Source of the DNA: Aptenodytes patagonicus
Taxonomy: Eukaryota; Chordata; Aves; Sphenisciformes; Spheniscidae
Reading direction: 5' to 3'
NCBI RefSeq assembly: GCF_965638725.1
Contig: NC_134951.1
Span: forward strand, 77,999,068 to 78,063,067
Length of the DNA stretch: 64,000 bases
Shown here: positions 46,996 through 57,260 of the stretch, one piece after another
Layout of the letters: every line of letters starts with the position of its first letter
Position numbering within the stretch: position 1 is the first letter of the stretch
Notes under the pieces: model-generated
What the model saw: only the letters and a program-made list of their open reading frames with translations
The model's database searches: none
Told to the model about the DNA's origin: nothing
Translations under genes and position numbers: made by a program

Positions 46996-49900
46996 TACTC
47001 AGCCTTAGGTCAAAAGTTTGCTAATTTGAACATGAGCGCTAAATATATTCAATTACTTGCACAGGTTTATTTAAGATACATCTAACACATTAGAATATCA
47101 AGACACCAACTACTCTGTACTCTGGAGTAACAGCCCCAAGCATACAAATACCTTAATTCTAAGAGTGTGTGTTTGAATAGATTAGCTGTCAGTTTGATTT
47201 TCTTTTAAAATACTGTGTATATTCAAACAGGAAATGTACTTCCATGTTTGTATTTTTTGGCTAGATAAATCTGTCCTTGTAAAAATAAAGTTCCTTCTGC
47301 AGTCCATCATGGTATGTACGCCCAAACACACACTCACTCACAGAGGAAATACAGGCCAGGTAATGACTGCAGAGGTTACAACTTTGAAGCCAGATACCCA
47401 CCAAGTACAGTCAGCTGAGGACATGTTCAGTACTCATCTCTCCATGTTCGCATGCTACTTCTTGGTATTAATCACCACAATGACTAGCTTTCCCATGATG
47501 CATGAGAAAGACGCAAGCTGTCCTGTTGCAACAAGACTGCAGCCCCACACAACTCTGCACGACATGGGATTTCAGAGAGGAAAGGAAATCCACTCTGAAA
47601 ATCAAAAACTGTGCATACACGTAAAACCCCTTTCTGTTAGCTCCATATACATACAAATAGGAGTCCTGCATAGCATATATTTCCATTGCTGTGCTAATGT
47701 TCTGCAGCCTGTTATCTACGTAGAAATAACTTAAGGATGAAAAGTTATTTCTATAGAAACAAATGAGTTGCACACCTGTATTTATTTCGGCTTTAACATT
47801 TGTGTATCCACATCACTGAGCTTGGGGACAAACGGTGAAATAAAGCAGCAGTTTCAGCACAGCATCCATATTTCATCACCAGCAGCTGGGAAGGAAGCCA
47901 GTGTACATTTGTTCTTTTTACAGCATCCACAAAAGGCAGCTGCTAGTTAATACCAGTTTGTGGATTACCAAAAGTCTAGTCAGTAATCTTTTCAGCCTTG
48001 AGGAGGACCTTACAAGATAAAGCTTTTACTTCAGCTGAAGCAGCCTATTTGAGGAACAACAGATACTTCAAAACAAGCCAGTTAAAAATCGTTTCTATCA
48101 GCAGTTCTTCTCTCCCTCAGAAGGTAAAAGTCCTTTTGTGCTCCACTACGAACCCACATGGCTCATCCTGTCTCTGAATGACACGTGCTTTTGGTTGCAT
48201 GACACACAATAGATGTGACCCAAGAAACAAGTGATAAACAATTAGGAAATAACCTGCTCCTAGGCAGAATTACTTCATAGCCAAGTGTGCGTCAGCACAT
48301 TCCAGTAATTTCCCATACTGCTTGTAGAGGATGCAGTATTGATGGAAATCTACTCAGATGGACTGGCTGAGTCGAACACACTCCGTTGCAAGACAAATAG
48401 TGTGCTGCTGTTGCACAAAAATGCAAGTCATGTATAGGTAAAAGAAGTGTTAAATGCAGCTGAAGCCTTTCACTTAAGAGTTGGAGTCTCAGATTTAATC
48501 ATAATTGTCTAGTATCTTTCTGTTTGGGAAACAACTGTTTTAGACCGGATTTAATAATTTTGCTTGGTATCTGTTGTCCAATAATAGATTTGACAATATG
48601 AATTAACTTGGAAAACACAGTATTGTTTACAATAGGTTTTCCTCTTTCCAAAAGAGCTTCTAATTGACTAATGGCAGAGTGCTAGTCATCTTTTCAGACC
48701 AAATTTCCTGTCTCCCCAGTCATGTCCATCACTGGTGGAACAGCAGGCTTGAATTTCTCAAATCACTCCTCTTTTTTCTTGCTTCTCATCTACAAGAGGT
48801 CAAGGAAACGCCAAAAATCATAATCTAATGATTAGGACAGTTAGCCTTCTGGACCTGTTTTAAGATCACATCCGTATATTAACTCCAATATTAACAACTA
48901 TGACAGAGATCAGCATTTCATAATCTTTTTGTGGCCTCACTGAAAGGAAGTTATCTTCTCTGGAGTTTCTTGGATTGGACAATGTTTAAAAATAGAGAAA
49001 ATGTATTCAGGATTGAAAATACATCAGTTAACACAGAACACCAGTTACAAAGCTACAGAAATCCAGCAAGAAGCCGCAAATGTATCTGAAGACTATTAGC
49101 CACTACCCACTTCATACTGTCGTCAAAGCCTGTGTACAGCAGAACACCTCCTTTATACTTTCAGTCACCCTAGTGAGAAGTGTATGCAGTTGCAAATGCC
49201 TCAAGGCAGGTTTCTTTTTTCCAAAAGCTTGTGTGAAGTGTCAACTTCTCCGTTTGTACCAGAACAAGTCATTTACTACAAGCCCATACATGCAGAGAAG
49301 TAGGGATGGCTCCATTCTTTGCAGTTGTCTGAATCTCCAAGTCTCCAGTGGTTCCTTTCCTACCGTAAAGGCTAGGAAAGGCCTGGGGGAAAAAAATTAA
49401 CATTCAAATAGTTTGTTGCCTCTAACTCAAAGTAATGAGGCAATAATTGCTTGAATACTGATAGCTTTGGAGGTTCTTTAACTTACCCTGGTTTCTTTAC
49501 CAGTATTCAATCTCTTCACTATAAAATAACTCAATTTTTGTACCACAGCATATTGGAAATTCAAGGATCTAGAGTGCATCGCATACTTCCCAGAGGTATT
49601 CAAAAAGGTTAATTATCTTGGTGTTTTCCATAGACTGGTTATCAGGTTTTCCAGACACCAGTATCAAAACTAGGAGAAGCTGCTGTCATATATTAAATGC
49701 ACACATAATATGCATTTCATTTTTCACGTATTTATGAAGAGATTGGCAAAAAAATCTGAAGTTTTAACTTGTTACTACACAGTAGCACATGCTAAGTAAA
49801 CATGATTCTTGCATTGGAGAGCACAGCCTGTTGCATATAGGTTGACTGCTACTATTTACTGGGTTGTCTGCATTTTCATTGGAGAGCTGTGGATCACCAC

Positions 49901-52172
49901 TGACAAATGTTCAATCCTGGATAGACAATAAGATGGATTCACAGTATCTTCTCTTGAATTTTTCTCACAAGTCACACTAATGAGCAATTGAAATTAGATT
50001 TGGCTTTGTTTGGCTGGGGAGCTTGTACCCACGCTGTAAAAAAAAAAGTTTCTCCATTTTCACTACATGTCCCACTGAAAAGTGTCAGTCTTCACCTGCA
50101 TCGTCTGAACCCCCTCACAAAATTGCTAACTCCCTCCAGCAGTCGTCATGCTTCTGTATACAAATGGAAAAGTTAAGGACAGGAAAGGCTAATGCACACC
50201 CCAAATGTAGGTGCAAAAGGCGCACACTTCCTTTTCCTAAGAATGCTAGAAACAGAATATATAGTTAGCAACTGCAGATATTGAAAACCTGCTAAATCCT
50301 TGGAGTCCTTGAGACCTGTGAGCTGACTCCTATCGGTTTTAACATGCACAGCTTGCTAAAAACAGAGCGCCATTACAAAGAGTAGATGAACATGCACGGG
50401 ACTGTATTTTACCCAAGGAGGGGGGGAACAGTCCCACCATTGCTGCCCACTCAGTGCTTTTCAGTACTTGCAGTGCACTGCAGGCTAACTACTGCAGTGT
50501 GCCCGTCCTTCCTGCCGCAGGCGAAACTAAGGTCTTCAGGTAAAATTGGCCTGGATGGAGACAAGGAGACCACGAACTGTACCTCCACAGGCTTGGTAAA
50601 TAGTTAAGACAGAACCATACCACTAGCATAAACAGTGAGACAGCCATCCATGCATTTCTTGGCAATTACTACAGCTCAGCATCGTTATGAGTCACTGCAC
50701 AAGGAAATCAGACGACACACTCACAGGCAGTGCTGTCGCTACAGTGCCCTGAGTATATACATTATCTCATTAATCACCTCGGCTTCCCTGAAACACATTG
50801 GCTCAGCGAAATAGCTATGTACATACCACATTTATATAACTACTATTGCTACCACATGGTGGTATTTATAAGTGATTAAGACATTATGTTGGCATCCGAG
50901 TAGAAATACAGGTTGCATGTGATCATCAGTCAGAAGCAACATGTTCTACAGACATTTTTAAATTAGCACAACAGCATTACTTTTTAAAACACACATATAT
51001 TTAAAGCTTGTAATGCAGTGTTACAATCTGAGATCAAGTACTCTTTACTTTAAAAAACGCCTTTAAAGTTAAATACGGGGTGTTTTATTGGTATTTGTTC
51101 ATGTGGACCAGTACACATGAGGCTCGGTTCTGGATCCTACTGCAAAATCTACACAGCTGTAACTGGACCAAAATAGTTTCAGCCAGGAAATAACCCCCAC
51201 AGCCACATATGCATACCCACAGCCTCAGCCCCAGGACACGTCAGGCGCTGGCAGGCTTTATGGCAATTACTCTACACTACTTAGCAGCCCATGGGTGTTT
51301 ACAGGCCCGTTCAAAGTACCAGTGAAGTTGAGACAAGATATAGATGTCACTGGGGACACACTGGCCGGTGGTACTCGGAGAATCAGTTCCTGACTAGGCA
51401 TATCCAAAGCTCAAGCAAGCTTGATTTGTCACCAACACAAATAACGGCACAGAGGGAAGGCATACCAGGAAAACCTGGAGCGTTCACTACTTTCTTGGCT
51501 TTTGTGAGCATGAGTTTGTCAAGAATAATCTAGGCAATTAATAGGTTAACTGTCATAGTAGATAAAGCAAAAGCTGCACGCATGATAAGCCTTCTGAAGT
51601 CAAGATATGTGACATCATTCCCTCTGTGATAAACTACAGAAATACAGTCTAGATGAGAAGCGTCAAACACTTTGTGTGATAGGCTAGATGAGATATCAAG
51701 ATGCTCAACACAATCAGCAAAAGCTATCAAAACAGATGTAGAAACTGAACTGCATTGCTCCCCTCATGCGGAGCCTCCCCCGCTCCCCAAGAGGGGGTTC
51801 CCAGGAGCCAGCCCTAGGCAGGAGCAGCGCTGCTGCTCCCTGGGAATGATGTTCCTCACCAGAGATGGCTCACGTGGGGGCCACGTCTTGGGGGGGCAGC
51901 CCAAAATGCAAGTGTAACCAGAAATGGCTTCTCTGCAAAACTACATGAAAGTGGTAACCCCGCATTTGGTGTTGAGATGAGTTTATTGGATCAAGTTAAC
52001 ATTGCCTCAGTAATTTCTGCACCGAGCTTTGTCATCCCTGCACTATAGGGATGACCAAAGAGTCCAAGAAAATAGACAGGCCAGATAAAAGATAATGGAA
52101 AGTGTATCTGGTCCAGCACCTTCATACTTGACACAGCAGTCATCTTCTCACCGTCAGAACTGGTTTTGAATA
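46996..52172. other. STX11 intron sequence with no further feature
   Basis: About 5 kb of AT-rich intron. The longest open frame (47234-47734 plus, 166 codons) has no recognisable domain, and its sense and antisense frames are similarly open, so it looks like chance. I see no RNA gene or well-preserved repeat. Confidence 0.6.
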
Positions 52173-53895
52173 TAGAATCATAGAATCACAGAATCATAGA
52201 ATCATAGAATAGTTTGGGTTGGAAGGGACCTCTAAAGGTCATCTAGTCCAACCTCCCTGCCGTGGGCAGGGACATCTTCAACTAGATCAGGTTACTCAGA
52301 GCCCCGGCCAACCTGACCTTGAAGGTTTCCAGGGATGGGGCATCCACCACCTCTCTGGGCAACCTGTGCCAATGCTTCACCACCCTCAGCGTAAAAAATT
52401 TCTCCCTTATATCTAGTCTAAATCTACCCCCCTTTAGTTTAAAGCCATGACCCCTTGTCCTGTCACAACAGGCCCTGCTAAAAAGTCTGCCGCCATCTTT
52501 TTTATAAGCCCCCTTTAAGTACTGAGAGGCTGCAATAAGGTCTCCCCGAAGCCTTCTCTTCTCTAGGCTGAACAACCCCAACTCTCTCAGCCTTTCTTCA
52601 CAGGAGAGGTGTTCCAGCCCCCTGATCATTTTTGTGACCCCCCTCTGGACCCGCTCCAACAGGTCCGTGTCTTTCTTATGCTGAGGGCTCCAGAGCTGGA
52701 CGCAGTACTCCAGGTGGGGTCTCACCAGAGCAGAGTAGAAGGGCAGAATCACCTCCCTCGACCTGCTGGCCACGCTGCTTTGGATGCAGCCCAGGATACG
52801 ACTGGCCTTCTGGGCTGCGAGCGCACATTGCTGGCTCATGCCCAGCTTTTCACCCACCAGTACCCCCAAGTCCTTCTCGGCAGGGCTGCTCTTAATCCCT
52901 TCATCCCCCAGCCTGTATTGATACCGGGGGTTGCCCCGACCCAGGTGCAGGACCTTGCACTTGGCCTTGTTAAACCTCATGAGGTTCACACGGGCCCACT
53001 TCTCCAGCTTGTCCAGGTCCCTCCGGATGGCATCCCGTCCCCCTGGCATGTTGACCGCACCACTCAGCTTGGTGTCATCTGCAAACTTGCTGAGGGTGCA
53101 CTCGATCCCACTGTCTATGTCATTGATGAAGATATTAAACAGTACCGGTCCCAATACGGACCCCTGTGGGACGCCACTCGTCACCGATCTCCATCTGGAC
53201 ATTGAGCTGTTGACCACTACCCTCTGGATGCGACCATCCAACCAATTCCTCACCCACCGGGCAGTCCACCCATCAAATCCATACCTCTCCAGTTTAGAGA
53301 GAAGGATGTTGTGGGGGACCGTGTCAAAGGCCTTACAGAGGTCCAGATAGACGACATCTGTAGCCCTTCCCATGTCCACTGATGTCGTCACTCCATCATA
53401 GAAGGCCACTAGGTTAGTCAGGCAGGACTTGCCCTTGGCGAAGCCATGCTGGCTGTCTCGAATCACCTCCCTGTCCTCCCTGTGCCTTAGCATAGCTTCC
53501 AGGAGGATCTGTTCCATGATCTTCCCAGGCACAGAGGTGAGACTGACTGGCCTGTAGTTCCCCGGGTCTTCCTTTTTCCCCTTTTTAAAAATGGGGGTTA
53601 TGTTTCCCCTTTTCCAGTCAGTGGGAACTTCACCGGACTGCCACGACTTCTCAAATATGATGGATAGTGGCTTAGCAGCTTCATCCGCCAGTTCCTTCAG
53701 GACCCGTGGATGGATCTCATCAGGTCCCATGGACTTGTGTACCTTCAGGTGCCTTAGATGGTCTCGAACCTGATGTTCTCCTACAGTGGGCGGCTCTTCA
53801 TTCTCCCAGTCCCCGCCTTTGCCTTCTGCGGCTTGGGCGGTGAGGCTCGAGCACTTGCCAGTGAAGACCGAGGCAAAAAAGTCATTGAGTACCAC
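52173..53895 (-). mobile_element. CR1 non-LTR retrotransposon, 5'-truncated, young
   Basis: The 3' end is the diagnostic avian CR1 terminus: tandem ATTCTATG-type octamers on the minus strand (52173-52210) preceded by the conserved 3' untranslated sequence. The element runs through the C-terminal half of ORF2 and stops abruptly near 53895, where the ORF2 frame is lost (an in-frame stop lies two codons further upstream). 5' truncation is typical of CR1 reverse transcription that ended early. CR1 usually leaves no target-site duplication, and none is seen. The uninterrupted reverse-transcriptase frame shows that it inserted recently or has mutated little. It sits in STX11 intron 1 in the sense orientation. 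Confidence 0.96.
52282..53895 (-). CDS. CR1 ORF2 protein, partial (reverse transcriptase and C-terminus)
   Basis: 537 codons open without a stop. It begins at the truncation point on a GTG codon that is probably an internal valine of ORF2 rather than a real start, so no functional initiation is expected. The reverse-transcriptase domain spans about 85-345: [11 protein letters not shown] at 183-193 holds the first catalytic aspartate (D185), [11 protein letters not shown] is at 240-250, and FADDTKL at 271-277 carries the catalytic pair D273-D274. The conserved CR1 C-terminus follows ([17 protein letters not shown], then [13 protein letters not shown]). The N-terminal AP-type endonuclease and ORF1 are missing, so the copy cannot move on its own. 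The intact frame suggests that related full-length CR1 copies were active in this lineage recently. Confidence 0.93.
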   Translation of the reverse strand: MVLNDFFASVFTGKCSSLTAQAAEGKGGDWENEEPPTVGEHQVRDHLRHLKVHKSMGPDEIHPRVLKELADEAAKPLSIIFEKSWQSGEVPTDWKRGNITPIFKKGKKEDPGNYRPVSLTSVPGKIMEQILLEAMLRHREDREVIRDSQHGFAKGKSCLTNLVAFYDGVTTSVDMGRATDVVYLDLCKAFDTVPHNILLSKLERYGFDGWTARWVRNWLDGRIQRVVVNSSMSRWRSVTSGVPQGSVLGPVLFNIFINDIDSGIECTLSKFADDTKLSGAVNMPGGRDAIRRDLDKLEKWARVNLMRFNKAKCKVLHLGRGNPRYQYRLGDEGIKSSPAEKDLGVLVGEKLGMSQQCALAAQKASRILGCIQSSVASRSREVILPFYSALVRPHLEYCVQLWSPQHKKDTDLLERVQRGVTKMIRGLEHLSCEERLRELGLFSLEKRRLRGDLIAASQYLKGAYKKDGGRLFSRACCDRTRGHGFKLKGGRFRLDIREKFFTLRVVKHWHRLPREVVDAPSLETFKVRLAGALSNLI

Positions 53896-53999
53896 CCAAC
53901 ATTATGATGGCTTGCCAACATTATGATGGGTTTCTGTCACACTCATAGGTTATCCATATTTTCCATTAGCAGCTTGGAGAGTGGAACCAAATATGAGCC

Positions 54000-54600
54000 T
54001 GTACAGTCTCTGGGTGACACTGAGCTGGAAGGGAGGGAAAGCGAGCATTTGGTGGCGGAGGGGAGGAGAAATGATGAGAATTTAAGATGATCTTGCTAAT
54101 TAAGAGAAGTATTAACAAAAATAAAAGGAAATTCAATAGAGACGAGCCTGGTATGGTACATTTAGAAGAAATTATTCACACAGATAGAAATTAGGGAACA
54201 CCTAGTTTGGTAGCAGGAAAGCATTGGTGGGATTATAGCAGATTGCAAGCTAAAAACCAAGTTCACAATATAATGCCATTGTAAAAAACCCTATGTCTTA
54301 TATGAGAGATGGCATAGGAAGGACTGGTTTGACTCTGCTTGGCATAGGTAAGGCCTCAGTTGGAGTAGTACATCCTGCACCAGTTATCACACTAGGAAAG
54401 TTGGAGCACACTGGGCATTGTCTCCAAATGGTTTCGAAAATACAACCCTGGAGGAAGACGAGTTGAAGGAATTACGTTCATTTCATGCAGAAGACCAGGG
54501 AGAGAGACACAGCACTCCAATGTATAAAAGGAGTTTATAAAAAGAGAAATGATCAGTTTGTTCCCTGTGTTGACATTGGAAACACATGAAGTAATCCATT
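54000..54600 (+). mobile_element. Very old CR1/L3-like LINE relic
   Basis: The plus strand keeps faint ORF2 traces: a peptide like VRPQLEYILHQLS matches [13 protein letters not shown] of the young CR1, and downstream bases resemble GGAGCACACTGG...TCTCCAAATGG of L3/CR1 relics. Many stops and indels interrupt it. It is far more decayed than the two other CR1 pieces in this intron and sits immediately upstream (in plus coordinates beyond) of the young copy. The edges are approximate. Confidence 0.65.
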
Positions 54601-55897
54601 TGTTTCACACATGAGATCTATTCTGAACTAGCTGTGACTAGCTGAAAATCGGACCATTTCTCTGCAGTACTGTTGGACCCTCTTCCTTAGAGGATAGAGA
54701 GAGGCTACAGAAACCTCTCTCAGGTCTGTTTAGATGCAGTGCTACAATGCACCGAATGGATTAGGTAACGTCTTACAGCCTCTCCATGGCCCTGCATTTC
54801 CATGATTTGTTCAGTGCCCTCGCTCCCAGTCTCACTGTGTGTCCAGCACAGTGTATGTGCTCGCACAGGCGAGCACAGGCCCGCTGCCCATGCTGGGGAG
54901 CAATTTGGGTGACACTTTTCACCCAGCAGATTCTCCTCCCTCTCTATTATTTCTGCGCCAGCGGCAACCACCATTTCTCCTTTTGGAGCACATCTTGGTT
55001 ACTGTTATAACATAATGGAAGGTGTCAGACATGGAGCCTAACCCCACAGCACCCAAAATCTCCAAGACTGTGATATAATATGCAGTTGCGTCCCACAGCA
55101 TCATGTTTATCTGCAGTGCCCAGAAGATACTCTTATCACAGTATTCTCATTTTAATGACTCAAGAGATCTTATGGACCGTGCTTAGTTTCTTCATGAAGA
55201 TCTCTTAGGACAACAGAGGTTAACTTGCAGTTTTAGTCTCAGCCAAAACACCAGATACATTTGCCATATGTCTTAACATGCAATTTCAGTTTCAGAGCAG
55301 TGGTCATACAAGGCAGTCAGTGAAAAAAAATAAGGTGAGGAAAAGGTCATCAGAGGTGTTGGGATCTAAACCATCCTTTCTTAAGGATGACCTTTAGTCT
55401 GTTCGTCTGGTAGACCTTTGGATTGTTTTGAATAAAAAAAAGTTACGCTCATCTTGTAGTCCCACTGCTTCCATATAAAACTATTTAAATGGCGAGTAAC
55501 ACCATTGGTAAGAAAGCAGCATCCTTCAAATTATACTCTTATCTTAAAAAGTCATATATTGCGATTTTGGCCCCTGACAGCTTAAAAAACGGTTCCTAAA
55601 ATACCATCTAAAGACCAGGAACAAGAAATGTGAATGTCCGTTTTAGACCAGTGTTATTCTTCTAGTCATTTCCTTTCCTGGTATCACACAGTTACATGCA
55701 GTTATCTCAGACATACACGAATACTAATTCTTCGTGGCAGGAAAGGAAATTAATATCAATTAATAGGAAGCAATCAAAGAACGCTAACTTTTGCACCCAC
55801 TCGCAGATCTGGCCATGATGATGCCCAAGAAAGGAGTTTATTATATTATTATATTTTGCATATAAACCCGATTCTCTACAAAATCTGCTCTGGAGCT

Positions 55898-55941
55898 ATT
55901 CATAACCACACACGAGCATATTCATAACCACATATGAGCAC
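55898..55941. repeat. 22-bp tandem duplication
   Basis: Two adjacent copies of a 22-base unit beginning ATTCATAACCACA, differing at a few positions. It lies just outside the STX11 CpG island. No function is apparent. Confidence 0.85.
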
Positions 55942-56590
55942 TATGAATGAAATGTTAATACTCATTAAGCCAGACAAGCAAGGCAGCTAGAGACGCAGAC
56001 GCCCGTTGGGACCGGACGAGGAGACTCGTATTTGAAAGCGCCTCTGGTTTTCCCTCATCCTGCGAAAAACCCAGCCACCCCTTTTGCCCCTTTTGAGGGA
56101 CCAGAGCTACCCGAAGGCAGCTAAGGCACCTCCGGACCCAAAAGCCCGGTCCCCATCCCCTGCCGTCCCCTGCCGTCCCTTCTGCCTCCGGGCTTCAGAC
56201 TTCCCCTCTCGACTCAAACCGGGCAGTTTCGCTTACTCTTACGCAAAACCGAGTTGCAAAGCTCTCCGAAAGCCCCGCGGCTCCTCCTGCCTCGCCGGCC
56301 GGGCCGGCCGCCGAGCACCGGGCGCGCCGCGGGACTCCCCCCGACAGCAGGGGAAGGGACGGGCTGACCGCCACCGCCGGAGCCCAGCACCCGGCCCGGC
56401 CCAGAGCTGCCCTCTCTCCCGAAGCAGCTCCGGGTCGGCGCCCGGGGACCCCGGCTGATGCTGAGCGGGGCTCGGGGATACGGCAGGGCTTCCGTCCCGG
56501 GAGCCGACGGCGACATGCCCGGGGTGAAGAAGCCCGGCCCGGCCGGTTCCCCGAGGAAAGCGCCGTCTCGTCCTCCCCCATCCCGGCAGG

Positions 56591-56601
56591 TACTCACCCC
56601 T
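56591..56601 (-). other. STX11: Candidate splice donor of STX11 exon 1
   Basis: On the minus strand the sequence reads CAGGG/GTGAGTA, close to the consensus donor, with the exon ending at 56598. Together with the acceptor at 41938 it predicts an intron of about 14.7 kb and a non-coding exon of roughly 100-200 bases. Confidence 0.55.
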
Positions 56602-56660
56602 GGGCAGGGCAGGGCAGGGCAGGACAGGACAGGACAGGACGGCCCGGCCCGGCCCGGCCC
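56602..56660. repeat. Composite GC-rich pentamer tandem repeat
   Basis: On the plus strand three pentamers follow one another, each in about four copies: GGGCA, then GGACA, then GGCCC. On the minus strand the tract lies directly upstream of the exon-1 donor and contains four GGG runs in the GGGCC block, so the RNA or DNA could form a G-quadruplex. Confidence 0.92.
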
Positions 56661-56777
56661 CCCTCGCTCCACCCGCGCTGCTCCCCGCGGTGCCGCTGCC
56701 GCCGCAGCGCCCGCGCCGTCGAGGCAAGAGCTGGTCCCCGCGGAGCGTCCCGCCCCCGCCGCTCGGCTCACCGGCCT

Positions 56778-56805
56778 ATTGGCTGCAAGAGGGGGTGATT
56801 TGCAT
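56778..56805 (-). promoter_or_regulatory. STX11: Octamer plus CCAAT promoter elements
   Basis: On the minus strand ATGCAAAT (56805-56798) is followed by CCAAT (56782-56778). Both match known core factor sites exactly (OCT1/OCT2 and NF-Y), and they stand out in otherwise GC-box-type sequence. Direct binding is inferred, not shown. Confidence 0.55.
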
Positions 56806-57260
56806 AGCGGCGCCCCGCCCCTGGCGGGCTGTCAATCACGGCCGTCGAGGGGCGGATGGAGGGGCGGCCGCACAGGCCGTGCGCCGTGCCCCCTTCCTCC
56901 TCCTCCTCCTCCTCCGTCCCCTCGGGGCGGCGCTCGGCTCGCACCACTTCTTAGCGGGGGGAAAGTCCGCCCCGTGGGTGCTGGGAAGCGTGGGTGGGCT
57001 GAGGTTGCCCGTTTCTTTGCCGCCGTCCCCATGGACGCCCCTGCCCTTTCTCGCCCTCGCCTCCCCGCCAGGAAGCGGCGGCTTTCCGACCCCCGCCGCC
57101 GGGCTGGGAGGGGGTGAGGGGGCGGTTTGGGGGTGCGGTGAGGCCCGGGACGGACAGGGAGCTAAAACCGAGGGGGCGTACGGGCGGCTGAGGAGAGCGA
57201 TAGAGCCGGGCGCCGCCGTGAGCGGGGCAGGGGCACGTCGTGCCCCCCGTGCCGTGTCCC

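Larger units (their letters stand above)
41966..56597 (-). other. STX11: STX11 intron 1 (inferred)
   Basis: The sequence between the coding-exon acceptor and the candidate first-exon donor at 56597 is about 14.6 kb of AT-rich DNA. It holds three CR1-type insertions (described separately) and a degenerate AT-rich repeat at 42011-42074. No further coding exon is recognised. Additional alternative non-coding exons cannot be excluded. Open frames of 60-170 codons here look like chance. Confidence 0.65.
56080..57260 (-). promoter_or_regulatory. STX11: CpG island, probable STX11 promoter and non-coding exon 1
   Basis: About 1.2 kb of CpG-rich sequence upstream of STX11. In the minus direction an octamer element ATGCAAAT (56805-56798) is followed about 16 bases later by a CCAAT box (56782-56778), then by GC-rich sequence, and then by a strong donor at 56598. 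That order fits a minus-strand promoter starting near 56700. The octamer is bound by OCT1 and OCT2 and is common in lymphoid and histone promoters, which would suit an immune-cell gene. Assignment to STX11 rests on position and orientation only. Open frames of 100-240 codons across the island are GC artefacts. A plus-strand divergent transcript is also possible. Confidence 0.65.

Noticed and set aside
47234-47734. 166-codon frame in the STX11 intron
   Set aside because: No domain, no splice context, and the opposite strand is also open over much of it.
52609-53350. Plus-strand frames of 198 and 139 codons
   Set aside because: They are antisense shadows of the CR1 reverse-transcriptase frame at 52282-53895.
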